Origin: Ridgeia piscesae
Lineage: Eukaryota; Annelida; Polychaeta; Sabellida; Siboglinidae
Length of the DNA stretch: 64,000 nt
NCBI GenBank assembly: GCA_025642075.2
Contig: JAODUO010000557.1
Span: 207,001 to 271,000, forward strand
Direction: 5' to 3'
Shown here piece after piece: positions 37,791-48,640 of this stretch (positions within the stretch are counted from its first letter, which is position 1; every line of letters starts with the position of its first letter). A program made the translations under genes and the position numbers. The notes beneath the pieces were generated by a model, which ran no database searches, had not been told where the DNA came from, and saw only the letters and a list, made by a program, of their open reading frames with translations.

Positions 37791-38922
37791 TTTAACTCAG
37801 AACGGTAATAAAACAGTATGTATTTATCGATATAATTTCTGTCATCCACCCTCATCTGTAATTGGGTATGAGTTCTGTGGCCTCAGTCACAGTCATTGTG
37901 ATTTATTTTTTCATGCTATTATTCTCACCCACCATCGGCAAATTAAACCAATGTGGACTGTGGGTGTGGCCACAGCGACACATGACGACATCGACACTAA
38001 CTGGCGCTGACTCTCCCTCGCAGCATAGGCCTGAGCTGATGTTGGTGATACTTGACAGCGTCTGTCATTTGCGTCAGGCGCACCGTCGACACAGCACACA
38101 CACACACATCGCTCTGGCTGAACGTCACCACGTCGACATGGAGAATTCACACATGCAACACACCCTGAAATCGCGCCAAATTGACGTGTATGACGCGTGC
38201 GGATTACCACATGGGGTTGTCTAACCTTTACCTGACGCATTGATGGCACTGATGTTTGATAGATGCGAAGGAGTCGACGCCAACGAAGTGGATTACCACC
38301 TGGGGGCAGTAAATGGCAACGTGCTATTCGACTGAGTCACGGGACGCTATCTAAGCACTCTCATGTGTACAACAACTAGACTGCAGATCGGCAAACTCTC
38401 CTGGGTATAGACATCATGCAGGTGTGATGCTGAATACGTAAAACAGATGTGTGTTTAAGGAATTAATTCGCTACCGTCAACTTGATTGTATCAGCGGGAA
38501 TTTAAGCTATCGTCTATACTGCATCAGGAGCCAGGCTCCTGGGCCGTGGTGATGATAATGAATATTTAATTGTCAAATGTGGCTGATCGATCAGTGGGAC
38601 TTCTTGCGATGAGTTGGCTCCTGCGGACGGATGCACTCGCGATGGTTTGAGATGATGACGGACAGTAGCGTCGCGGCTGTAGCGACGTCGACGCGAGGTT
38701 TACCGTTGTGCCGTCACCTGCGTCGAGTGTGAAGCAGACGCTTGACGCCATCGCTGCGTGGTTGCTAGAGGTGTGTTAACACGGAGTCATGACGGTGCGT
38801 CATGTGTGGAACTAACGCGTGCACACGCTGACCGGTTTACTTAACTCTTAACGTTAAGCTGTCGTGTTAAGTCAACGGAGTAACACGGGAGCGGGAAGAT
38901 CAGGCGGGAGTCAGGCAGCAAT
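37791..38922. other. Unique sequence, CpG-bearing from 38.0 to 38.9 kb
   Basis: This stretch has visibly more CG dinucleotides than its surroundings (for example around 38640-38720 and 38860-38900). It could be an exon or promoter neighbourhood, but no TATA box, initiator or protein is convincing. Short ORFs on both strands here are unrecognised. An ATG in good context at 38923 is followed after 11 codons by GTAATG, a weak possible donor. Confidence 0.35.
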
Positions 38923-38989
38923 ATGGGAATGGTCATTCCAACTGGCCAAGGAGGTAATGTTATGTGGTTGCCGTGTAGAAGTGTCCAGT

Positions 38990-39240
38990 TGTCTTGTAAT
39001 TTTCAGTGCCAGCAGACATTTGATAATCCAGAACACAGACTGGTTTTTAGGAAATGTATAAAGACACATCTCTATTTATCAAAAATTATATGTGTGTGCG
39101 TGCGTGTGTGTGCGTGCATGCATGCGTGCGTGCGTGCGTGCATGCGTGCATGCATGCACATGTGTTTGTGCATCTCGTTTTTATGTCTTTATGCAGTTAT
39201 GCAGCATCGCGATGAACACTGAACATTTAGTATTAACCGT
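38990..39240 (+). mobile_element. Possible LINE tail interrupted by a TGCG microsatellite (plus)
   Basis: FDNPEHRLVFRKCIKTHLYL, read at about 39019-39078, resembles the SLxxFRKxLKTHLFL end of LINE polymerases. A TGTGTGCG/TGCATGCG microsatellite (39091-39160) follows, and then a segment ending GCGATGAACACTGAACATT like a LINE terminus. Homology is short, so this is tentative. Confidence 0.35.
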
Positions 39241-40087
39241 TTACCAGTGTTTAAACTCTTAAAAAAATTACGTTTTTATTGTAGTTTACTCTAAAATTTG
39301 TATAAACAGTTATAATTATTTTATATCATTTAAACAATCTAAATTTTAAAATACATCATTAGTATACCGGGGCTCACTTATGTAGGGTGAATGACAACAC
39401 TGACCATATTTCAAACATGATCATAATTTGTTCTTCAATAGCTGACTGTTGAATACCAGTTTTATGGAAGATTTCCACTGGTGTTTGGCAATTTGAAAAT
39501 ATCTACACAACTACCAGGCGTAGTATCCCTGCAGAAAACATGATTTATTGATGATATAAAATGTGCCAGTGACACCTGATGTGTAGAGGTCACCATACAA
39601 CAATAGGTCACACCAGTAAATGTTTACCTGTCGTAGTGAAATATGACTTTCTCCGATGAATTATTGATTTGTCAGTTTCCGATTTCATAATGGTTGTACA
39701 GGATATTTTATGCTGTATTCTTTTTTAATACTTTGGAATCTTTTTTGTTAGACCCACAGGGTAAAAAATTATTTGATTACAACATAAATGTTAATATACA
39801 TTTTGTCTCGGGTAAAGTAAAATAAAACCAAGGATTGGGACATTCCAGTATAGCAAGCCCTGGAGGCAGAATCATTCAACGTTTCGTGTTTTATATGTAT
39901 TTTTATCTAATGCTTATAAATATATAGTAAAAAGTAAATACAAATTTCTTAGATAAATTAAGATAATAAAATTGACATATAGGTCATAACATAAACTGTC
40001 ACCTTCTTGGATCATTCCAAACCCTGACATGGATACCAGCTCATGCAGTCCTCGACTTGACTTCTCTGATAAGGGTTAAGTAGTTAC
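39241..40087. other. Unique AT-rich sequence
   Basis: No supported feature. Confidence 0.6.
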
Positions 40088-40420
40088 CATGTATAGAGCG
40101 CAATGGATCAGGGGTAGAGCTTCGGACTCTCGACTATGAGAACCTGGGTTTGAATCCTGTGCTGCGGCGTTAAAACCTTGGGCAAGTTTTTTCACTCTAC
40201 ATTGCTCCAGTTCACTCAGCTGTATATGTGAGTACCTGGCTATAGACAGTGGTGGATATGTGTACAAGCAACCTTCGTGCAATAATTGTAGCATATGGCT
40301 CCTAGAGAAGCTGAAATGGTGTCTGAGTGAACAGGTCTGTCAAGGAAGTGAAGTGTAAAGCGCTTTGAATGGTCCTGAGGACTGAATACTGCACTATATA
40401 AGAACTTACCTTTACTTTTT
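40088..40420 (+). mobile_element. tRNA-derived SINE, copy 4 (plus), full length
   Basis: The most complete copy. The A-box region TGGATCAGGGG lies at 40103-40113 and the B box GGTTTGAATCC at 40147-40157. The body is intact (CACTCTACATTGCTCCAGTT, GTGGATATGTGTACAAGC). The tail reads GTGTAAAGCGCTTTGAATGG, then TGGTCCTGAGGACTG and TATATAAGAACTTACC, i.e. an L2-type 3' end. It faces a diverged minus-strand fragment about 75 bp away. Confidence 0.92.
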
Positions 40421-40496
40421 ATGTATAAAAAATGAGTTATAATGCGGTGCAGAACCAAGGCACATGACTTATCACATCACTACCATATTTCTCCCC

Positions 40497-40640
40497 GCAA
40501 ACCTGTTCACCATGGCAACTTCTCTGGGAAGCATTCAGCCATGATGTTACCGGTACAAACAAAATGTGCACACAAATGTGTGCCACGGTCTAAGGCAGGT
40601 ATTCATTCTTACAGCCGAATGAACTGAAGCAATAGCAATG
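40497..40640 (-). mobile_element. Diverged SINE fragment (minus)
   Basis: CTTCTCTGGGAAGCATTCAG and TATTCATTCTTACAGCCGAA match the family body in reverse orientation. The head and the tail end are lost, and the middle is scrambled. It forms an inverted pair with the copy at 40088-40420. Confidence 0.65.
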
Positions 40641-40671
40641 GACGCTTCAAATCTGCATTTTATGTCTGGTT

Positions 40672-40925
40672 ATTTGGGTGTTTATTATTACAGTACTATA
40701 TGGTTTTAATAAATACTTATTTAATAACATGGTATTATATGTATTAATTTGTTTAAATTTCACATTTTATTTGATTTTACAATTTTTGCCATCTGAGTTT
40801 CTTAGTTATATATATGTTTATACAAAGCTTCACAGTCACAATTGCTATCAGGCTGAAGCTACATTTATATCGCTAAATGTTGTTTTAATTGTTTACACAT
40901 ACATGACTGAAATTGTATTATAGAA
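40672..40925 (+). mobile_element. Dispersed repeat R2, copy 2 (plus)
   Basis: ATTTGGGTGTTTATTATTAC and the following 90 bp match the reverse complement of 34745-34855. The far end (CACATACATGACTGAAATTG) matches near 34925. The 81-codon ORF is a reading of this AT-rich repeat. Confidence 0.5.
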
Positions 40926-41518
40926 GACTATGTCAATGATATGGAACAGTCATACTCTGGGAAACCAGTGTTTAAAAAACATTGTTTCATTATTATTATT
41001 ATTATTACTAACACAATTCAAACCAATAATCTCTCAACTGAGAGTAAGAATGGATGTACCATCTACTATGCCACTGAGCTTCTCATATAACCACAGAAGC
41101 TGCAGGAACATAAATATAGCTAATCACACGTGTAGACGACGACCAAGGATTTGCAAACTACAGAAGATGTCGTTTCAGCTAATCATTACACAGACTCCGG
41201 GTGTTTACTTGTGTCAGTGAAGATGTACGGACATGTTTCATTGGCCATACAAGCTCCAGGCATCAAGGAATGGTGTGGGTTCGCATTGCCCGCCCTGTTT
41301 GCACTCATTACTCCAGCCCTATGTACATCCCATTAAAACATGAAAGGGTCCAGGCCTACTGTGAGTGCTTCAGTTAGTTGTACGAGCAAAAGTGAAGATT
41401 GGTCCAAAGATCCATACTTGACACAAATACCTGAATTGGTATTTTGTGTAAGAAAATCACTTACTATGATGCATAGTTTGTGAATTTCTTATTAAAAAAT
41501 CATGGAACCATGAACAAC
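40926..41518. other. Unique sequence
   Basis: ORFs at 40930-41220 and 41151-41336 are unrecognised. No element seen. Confidence 0.5.
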
Positions 41519-41522
41519 ATAT

Positions 41523-41837
41523 TGTGGAAGGATGCAAGACACATGTGGATCGTTGCCTGCATGTGTTTATTGCATCCAACTTTAGCATCTTCAGTACCTG
41601 GCCACAAATTATAGACGTGGCTGTGGTATACCGCTGAGTCGGACAATATGTCACGTTCAAGCACCCGCGTGCAGCAGCTTATATACGGGTACAATTGCAT
41701 ACCTATACACAGACTACATTGCAGATTTAAGGACCAGTTAACACCCTGCAACACTCTTCCCTCCTTATATATTTAGAGTAGTGAAACCGCTGTAGGAAGT
41801 TATTGCAGAGTTAGAGACTAGTTAGGACCCTGCCACA
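41523..41837 (-). mobile_element. Solo LTR, 315 bp, with ATAT target duplication
   Basis: The ends are TGTGG...CCACA, and both sides carry ATAT (41519-41522 and 41838-41841) as a 4-bp target duplication. On the minus strand it has two TATA-type motifs: ATATATAAGG in the first third and GTATATAAGC about 85 bp later. Each lies downstream of a similar CAGGGT.CTAACT / CAGGGTGTTAACT module, so the promoter region seems duplicated. An AATAAA lies near 41572, in GCAATAAACACA. There is no primer-binding site, polypurine tract or internal domain, so only one LTR is left after recombination. The size and 4-bp duplication fit Ty3/Gypsy-type elements. The lineage is not established. Confidence 0.65.
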
Positions 41838-41841
41838 ATAT

Positions 41842-42212
41842 TCCATAGCTGAAATGCTGTCATGCACTCAATGGCTGTTAACTACTCAAAACAGCTCATC
41901 ATCTTTTGAAGATGACACGAAAACCTGTGGCCAAAAGGTGGGAAGATCACTGACATAAAACAAATTCTCAAACCTCTCCCACAACAATCTTTTCTCACAG
42001 TGGGAAACTTTGACAAGCAAAGATTGGCCTGACCATTCATGCATGAATAGACACCAATTGACAATAATCCTTGCTGAGATGAATCATTGAAGAAGATGAA
42101 TCAAGCTACAGATAATGAAGATGGTTCCCCAAAGTAGTTATCTATTTTTCTGCGTATTGCATCATTTTGATTGGAGATATCAACATGACTAATCACTGTC
42201 TGATTCTAGCAG
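41842..42212. other. Unique sequence upstream of a candidate exon
   Basis: No repeat recognised. It ends with a good acceptor (CACTGTCTGATTCTAGCAG) at 42212. Confidence 0.5.
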
Positions 42213-42379
42213 AAATGAAGGTGTCAGGTTTCAGAATGGTTTGTGGGAAACTGAGACGTTAAAATGTTACGAATTTTCCCGAGCACGTCTACCAGTAGAG
42301 GGTCATGATGTTGTGAAATATTCGATAACAGACCTATTCAAATGTTATAGGAAATGTTATAATGATTGCCCGTGGGAAA
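42213..42379 (+). CDS. Candidate internal coding exon with four cysteines (plus)
   Basis: The acceptor ends at 42212 and the frame stays open from there. After one leading base it reads NEGVRFQNGLWETETLKCYE, then a stretch containing PVEGHDVVKYSITDL, and ends FKCYRKCYNDCPWE. A possible donor, GTAAAC, begins at 42380, although the ORF itself continues to 42504. The order C...GHDV....S..DL..C...C...C loosely recalls one half of a PAN/apple domain, a secreted cysteine-rich fold common in molluscs. The resemblance is from memory of the pattern only. No adjacent exon was found. Confidence 0.25.
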
Positions 42380-42842
42380 GTAAACTTGGGTCTTACATCT
42401 TATTGCGTCTTGTGTGTGTTTTTATGGGCCCACCTATTTTTGACTGTTGGTTAAAACTGTCACCCGGAAACCAGACAGACCGAAAAAATGTGGCTTTTCT
42501 TTGACAGTCATTGCCAATGACAAAATGTTATCTGACGTGACTTTTTACAGATTATCTTGTCGTAGCCCTCGTACATCATGGTAAATATGTGTGATTTATG
42601 TATGTGCACGCATATGCTGTACTATATGCAATTGTCAAACAAATCTCTATTCAATAGAGATCTTGTGGATTTTATGTCGTTTTAGACAGTATTACATATT
42701 TAAGTGGATTAAGTTCAAATTTACATAACAGTCTGCCCTGGCACAGTATGCATGTTATTGTGTTTATTACAAAACTAAACATTTTAAATAGAGACCTTAT
42801 GTTATGATAGTAGTTGGAGCCTAAATATGTGTTGTCACTCGA
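42380..42842. other. Unique sequence
   Basis: Contains the tail of the ORF above (to 42504). Nothing else supported. Confidence 0.45.
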
Positions 42843-43055
42843 CCATAGCTTTATGTAGAGACCCGTCCGCCCATCATTTGGACGGGTAAAAACGAATATG
42901 GACGGGTAGAAATATGGGTGGACGGGTGGTGGATGGGTAAAAAATGAAGGAGCAAAAAAGGTCTTCCAAAATCATAGATATTGTTAGTTACGCCTTGAAA
43001 ATCAGTGAAAATGGTGTCACATGTGTGTTTGTAGTCAATTTCAGGTCACGTTTCA
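42843..43055 (+). mobile_element. Dispersed repeat R1, copy 3 (plus)
   Basis: The best reference copy. It starts at CCATAGCTTTATGTAGAGAC, then has GGACGGGTAAAAACGAATAT with a short internal triplication of GGACGGGT, GATGGGTAAAAAATGAAGG, AGTTACGCCTTGAAAATCAG and GTCACATGTGTGTTTGTAG. It is inverted with respect to copy 4, about 750 bp downstream. Confidence 0.75.
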
Positions 43056-43794
43056 GACACATTTAAAAGTTTGTAAACTGGCTTAACAGTTCACATCCAT
43101 GTGTCCACCAAAACATGTGTGACTTGCAATAATTTTATCCTGCGTAAAGCCCTCACGCACATGCACTCGACTCAAATGTATGGCAGCAGATGGGCTGAAT
43201 TCTAGTACAAACTGGTGCATTTGACTTTAGTAGTTGCAGGTTGTGACGTGATGGAATGTGCCAATTAGGTCTGTTTACCAGTGGAAATTTAAACATATTT
43301 CTACAGAATTTCAAGTTAGAAATACAGACTTCAATCAGAGTAAAATAGCATGTCGTGTTTGAGGGTGTGTGTGTGTGTGTGCGTGTGTGTGCGTGCGTGC
43401 ATGTGTGTATTCATGCATGCATTAGTACACATGCATGGGTGCATTCATGCATGCATGCGTGCATGATGAGTAATTTTGAAAGATTTGATCTTTAACTGAG
43501 AACATGGTCAATCTCGTATTAATATGCTACCACAAACACGTTAATTGTCCCTATTATATTCCGCTTGTTTTGGCAACAATCTAATCACTCACACTGTCGT
43601 GAATATTTATGATCAAGCTTTGATCATCAATTATTTAATACCTGTGTCCATCCATTACGATGTAAGATAACTTTGCTCTCGAATGTTGAAGGATTAAATT
43701 GTTACTAGTCGAAAACTCTCCTGTTAGACAAGGGCAGGAAACACACACATGTAGAAGCCATTCGTCATGTGACCATGATAGCGAGAAATACTTA
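43056..43794. other. Unique spacer with a GT/GCAT microsatellite
   Basis: A GTGTGTGC/GCATGCAT simple tract lies at about 43361-43462. Otherwise unique. This stretch is the loop of the R1 inverted pair. Confidence 0.6.
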
Positions 43795-43975
43795 ACCAAA
43801 CCACACACAAATGTGACACCAATTTTCAAAGCATAACCAACCAGCAAGGTAATTGAAATAAATCTTTGCCCCTCAAATTTTACCTGTCAAACCTCACATT
43901 TTTACCAGTCCAAAAATGGAGTTTACCAGTCCAAAAGACTGTTGGACGGGTCTCAAGATAAATCTATGTCTGCAT
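43795..43975 (-). mobile_element. Dispersed repeat R1, copy 4 (minus)
   Basis: On the minus strand CATAGATTTATCTTGAGACC leads to GTCCAACAGTCTTTTGGACT, then a diverged middle, then GGTTATGCTTTGAAAATTGG and GTGTCACATTTGTGTGTGG. More diverged than copies 2 and 3. Confidence 0.65.
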
Positions 43976-45040
43976 GTGTGCTTCTAACAAATTTGCTCTG
44001 CTCTTACAAAAGAATATTTTCACAAAGTTCTATTGTCGCAAATATCTTTAATTAACACAATGATAGTGATTTAATTATTTTATTTTCATGTGATTGCCTT
44101 CTGCCTTAAGGTCTTTCTCACACTTGAGAGAATTTAGTGGTGAACACAGTTCACTGTGACACTGGTGTAAACCAGTGGTTTGTGGGGACCATAGACTAGG
44201 CATGCTTACTATTATTTTTATTGATAACATTTGAATTTTTATGCTGCCTTAACCATTGGGAAATCAAGTGAAAAGCGTACCACACTTGGGGACAATGGAT
44301 TACTTTTTAGCCAGAGCTCATACAAGTTTATGACACAGAAACTAACTTTTTATCATTATTATATTGAATGTCTTACAAAATGACTGAAGAACATAATTTA
44401 GAAAGGTCGGTTTGTAATTTTCTGTATGTTCACTAATTTTGCCAAAGTCGTGCAGGGTCTTACTAGCTTGTGTAATCATGCACGGTTGTCTGCTGGCATT
44501 AGCCTGTCAACTATAATTGCTCCGAGTTCGTAAATCCACAGACGTCCCGGTAAGAACACGTGGGTGTATTTTATGGGTGTCGGGAGGAACGCAATCGCTC
44601 TGTCAATTTTGCTTTGTTAGCAGATTCCGCCTACTCAAAGTGATGCTTGTGCAATAAAAACAAATTCCAATAAAAGTCCTTTGTCGGTCGACACAGTGTA
44701 GATATGTTCAGTGGTGGTTGATGTCAAACTGTGATGCATTTGCTTAAATGCTGTAGTAATGTTTGCGTCTTAGGCATCATTTTGGGAACACTTCAGGATT
44801 AGGAAAAGAAGAAGAATTCTGTTTTATTCAACCAGTATTTCAAACAATGCATACACTATGTCCATGTCAAATAACTCGGAACCAATACAAATATAAAAAT
44901 CACAGAAACATGGTAATAATGTGTAATAACTAACAATACAACGTACGGTCAGGAGACTCCTTTAAAAGACCATGCTAGTCGCTATTGAAGAGCCACCTTT
45001 CAGGAAATTTCATGTACAAAATTAACTAAAACAAATTCTT
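43976..45040. other. Unique AT-rich sequence
   Basis: No gene. Around 44815-44850 TTCTGTTTTATTCAACCAG could be the reverse of a LINE terminus, but that alone is too short to call. Confidence 0.5.
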
Positions 45041-45176
45041 CGACAGAGAGAGACAGACAGACACAGAGAGACATAGAGAGACATAAAGAGACACAGAGAG
45101 ACACAGAGAGAGAGACACACAGAGAGAGACAGAGAGACAGACAGACAGACAGAGAGACAGAGCAGAAGACAGAGAG

Positions 45177-45259
<83 letters not shown>

Positions 45260-45288
45260 ACAGAGACAGAGACGAGAGAGACAGAGAC

Positions 45289-45341
<53 letters not shown>
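45041..45341. repeat. GA / GACA microsatellite, about 300 bp
   Basis: An impure left part (AGACAGAC, AGAGACAT, ACACAGAG) is followed by (GA)n at 45179-45254, a GACAGAGA interruption and a second (GA)n at 45294-45341. It is purine-rich on the plus strand, so triplex (H-DNA) is possible. The Leu/Ser ORF on the minus strand is an artefact. Confidence 0.97.
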
Positions 45342-45345
<4 letters not shown>

Positions 45346-45930
45346 TAATTTAAATAAAAAAATTAAGATGCATGTGGGCAGCTGACATGGTTATAGCATC
45401 ACTAGGCACTGTTTTAAATATACGTACAGCATAAAGTTGTATAGGTGGTTATTGATACTTAATTTTGCATACATACATAACAGTTTTGTATACTGCACTT
45501 TTAGAATATTAGTTATATTGCATTAGCCAAATGCTAGACTGGAGAGAATAGATGCAGTTTTGATAAGATGCAGTTTTACAATATTATTAAGATAATAAGA
45601 GATCGAGATTATTTTAGAGTGATGTGGATTTAGGGATCGAGATTATTTTTAGAGTGATTTAGGCTGACTTTATATTATGTGCTATGAAGAAAGCTTAAGC
45701 TTAGTTTTAGAGGACAATATTTCTTATATGTGATATGAGATCAGGGCGTGTTGGAGAGTGTTTTAATACGTATTTGATGCTCCTAATGAGTGGATTTATT
45801 GTAAGTGAACGGGAAGTTTTGGAGATGTTTTATGACAGTAAAGGTGTGTGTGTCGTGCTTTTGTAGGGCAACTGAATGTTGTACACGGTGACCACATTAT
45901 GATGTAATGAGTTAGTTTCAGTCACTACTC
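45342..45930. other. Unique AT-rich sequence with a small tandem duplication
   Basis: GATCGAGATTATTTTTAGAG occurs twice, near 45601 and 45635, with slight differences. Nothing else supported. Confidence 0.5.
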
Positions 45931-46031
45931 TGTGTGTGTGTGTTTGTGTGCGTGTGTGCGTGCGTGCAGTGCTGGTGTGTGTGTGTGTGTGTTGGCATGC
46001 TGGTGTGTGTGTTGGCATGCTGGTGTGTGTG

Positions 46032-46063
<32 letters not shown>

Positions 46064-46175
46064 GTGTGGTGTGTTGCATGCTAGTGGTGCGTTGGCTGCG
46101 TGCGTGCGTGCGTGCGTGCGTGTGTGCGTGTGGCATGCTGGTGTGTGGTGTGCATGTGCGTGCGTGCGTGCATGC
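45931..46175. repeat. GT / GCGT / GGCATGCTG compound microsatellite
   Basis: Runs of GT and GCGT alternate with the short motif TTGGCATGCTGGTGTG, seen three or four times between 45990 and 46145. Cys/Val/Arg/Ala-rich ORFs in several frames on the plus strand and His/Thr/Ala/Arg ORFs on the minus strand come from this. Confidence 0.95.
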
Positions 46176-47339
46176 ATCCACATGTGATTGTGAACGCGTG
46201 CCCTCAGAGTGTATTCCACACACACGTGCTGTTATAAAACTGGACTTAAATCATCACAACACACAAACGTCTCTTAGGATCACAGTACACACTCAACAAC
46301 GCCCCGCTACATTCCACTACAGTGTCTGTGTACTATGTATCCTCCTATTGATGTCATTTTCCCATGGGTCTTCAGTCCTTCCTGGTATCTGTCTCTGGTA
46401 TCTGTGAAACCCCATCACTGTCACGCAGATGACCTTTTTTCTGCCAATTGCTGCATCTCAGCTATCATTTTACAGCGTAACCACGGCAACCAAGTAAATA
46501 ACGCATAAGCATGTTTTTCTGTGCTCACAATCTGGTGTAGATTGATGTGTGTGTGTGTGTCCGGGCTTTTGTCATCTGTATTCTCTCGTGCAATGAACTG
46601 TGCTGCGGCATGGGAACTTTTTGTGTCGCGTCCATTTCGTCATGATTTGCACACGTACATATCTGACATGCATGCACGCCCTGATGTGGTATTAAGTAAT
46701 TTTCCCTTTCATGACAAGAACAACTTGGATCGTTCATTTATTCAGTCCTATCTATGATTGATTCACGTTCATCTATAAGAAGTATAAAAGAACCACACCT
46801 TAATGTAAATGCATATTTTGTAAACACCGTGCTGTGACTAGGTTATAGGTCTGGGTTTATTTGTCTATAAATAGAGTCAGTTATAAGTATATTCTTTATC
46901 CCATGAAACCGTCGCAATAACATCTATAACTGTGACATTATAGGGGTCACATAACCAGTAGTAGTAAAGAATCTATCAAAGTGCTGTTGTGATGGTAAAG
47001 TGCCATCCCTGATATGTTCCCTACACAATGTAAGTGTCATGTGACTTCTACTCCTCAGCAGAATAAAGAAATATTTGTCATACAAGACAAAGAACGGAAA
47101 AAAAAGATGACACAGGTATGGAAAAAGCTGAGAAAAAAGTCAGCCGTGTAGCTACTTAGATACCAGGGTCTGGACAATATTGACAGGGAGAAAATAGCCA
47201 CCGCCACGGAAATTAAGTAAAATCCTAAGCTGCTAGCATTTCTTTTAGCAGTGTAAAATCAACAGAGCATGTCCAGTTACGAATGTCACGAGTGTTGTGA
47301 CAGAGTGGGATCAACAGAGCGTGTCCTGTGAAGACTGTC
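46176..47339. other. Unique sequence, no supported gene
   Basis: The ORF at 46521-46757 (plus), which ends in FPFHDKNNLDRSFIQSYL, is not repeat-derived but matches no family that I know and starts in a GT tract. Confidence 0.45.
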
Positions 47340-47587
47340 ATGAGTGTGATGACAGAGTGTGATGACAGAGTGTGATGACAGAGTGTGATGACAGAGTGTG
47401 ATGACAGAGTGTGATGACAGTGTGATGACAGTGTGATGACAGTGTGATGACAGTGTGATGACAGAGTGTGATGACAGAGTGTGATGACAGTGTGATGACA
47501 GAGTGTGATGACAGTGTGATGACAGAGTGTGATGACAGAGTGTGATGACAGAGTGTGATGACAGAGTGTGATGACAGTGTGATGACT
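47340..47587. repeat. Mixed 13-bp / 11-bp minisatellite
   Basis: Two unit lengths alternate: L = TGATGACAGAGTG (13 bp) and S = TGATGACAGTG (11 bp). Read left to right the order is five L, four S, two L, S, L, S, four L, S, i.e. 12 L and 7 S, then a degenerate unit. S is L without AG. The Ser/His/Val/Ile/Thr ORFs on the minus strand are translations of the array. Confidence 0.95.
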
Positions 47588-47664
47588 GAGTGCCATGGAC
47601 TACAGTAATGGAACGAGTGCATTAGTTGTCTCTAACAGACCGTGGCCAATACTGCCTGGGTCAC

Positions 47665-47870
47665 CAAGTGAAACAGTTGCCCAGGTTGAATCCACGTTCT
47701 AGGCACTTAATGCAACATTTCTCTGCTGTTTTTACATTTGTTTCCAGCTGATCATGACATTTGTATATTTGCCTCCATGTGTCAGAATACTGTCGAGATG
47801 TGAACGTAGTATTTCCAATGACCTTATGAAATGTAACACACGTTACTAAATGATGAAGATTCTGATTCAA
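47665..47870 (-). CDS. Candidate internal coding exon with five cysteines (minus)
   Basis: On the minus strand an AG (CTGCCGCAG) precedes 47870, and a GTGACC donor follows 47665. The 206-nt interval is open. It begins LNQNLHHLVTCVTFHKV, contains YKCHDQLETNVKTAEKCC, and ends IKCLERGFNLGNCFTW. The final ...AEKCCIKCLE....NCFTW recalls the S..CC..C.....CxxFTW end of PAN/apple domains. The acceptor has only a modest pyrimidine tract and the donor is weak. The ORF starts with TTG, so it can only be an internal exon. Low certainty. Confidence 0.25.
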
Positions 47871-48496
47871 CTGCGGCAGTCTTGAGATAAATCGGACTCA
47901 AAGGGATAATATCAATTACCAGAAACGAACTGCCATGCGACAAGGCAGCCTACTCCACGCGGATCTGAGTGCTTTGAAACATTGATTTTCACTCACACCG
48001 GGGGCTTGAGACCGAACGGTTTACACAGCCGCATCCGCGACGGTCCGTGGCACGTTTTAACACTCTTGCCACCAGGTGATATCTCACACTTCGGTTCATA
48101 AACACAATACACTGGTAATTGAGTTATTGAATCCAGCTGCAGTCGTTCGTTTTCCTGTTGCAAATGAGCACATTTAGCATCAGGGACACGATTGTTAGAT
48201 TACAGCTTTCACGCCATGAATCATAGTATCGGAAGGTTGCTATGGTAACGGCAATTGTTTTTTTACATGATTGCAGAACAGTGGACAGAACGTGTATTTT
48301 GTAACGGGTAGTTAAATGTGTTGGTGTTTCTAGTGGAATGTTTTAGCGTATGAATTCAAGGGGTCATATAATCCAGGTAAAATGTTCAAAATGTACATTT
48401 CATCATTTCTGGATCGGTGTCAAATTGTTTTGGGGAAGTGTTCAAACCCAAAACTCTAGTTTTAAATAAATGTTATATTGGATAGCTGTTTACATA
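47871..48496. other. Unique sequence
   Basis: A modest CpG content at 47990-48060. No supported gene or repeat. Confidence 0.5.
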
Positions 48497-48640
48497 TGTG
48501 CAGTGGCTCAGGGGTGGAGTTTCGGACTCTCGACTAACAGGACCCGTTTTTGAATCCTGTGTTGCTGTGTTAAAACCTTTCACAAGGATTGGATACTGCT
48601 CTATAAAAGAACTTACTTTTTTATATAAAATGTGTAGGTA
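48497..48640 (+). mobile_element. SINE copy 5 (plus) with an internal deletion
   Basis: The tRNA-like head is present (GCAGTGGCTCAGGGGTGGAG, with a decayed B box GTTTTTGAATCC). The sequence then jumps from GTTAAAACCTTTCACAAGG straight to the tail TGGATACTGCTCTATAAAAG. About 190 bp of body is missing, which leaves a head-tail form of about 145 bp. Confidence 0.8.

Noticed and set aside
45026..45346. Leu/Ser-rich minus-strand ORF resembling a membrane protein
   Set aside because: It is the translation of the GA/GACA microsatellite.
46521..46757. ORF ending FPFHDKNNLDRSFIQSYL
   Set aside because: It looks non-repetitive, but begins in a GT tract, lacks splice-bounded structure and matches no known family.
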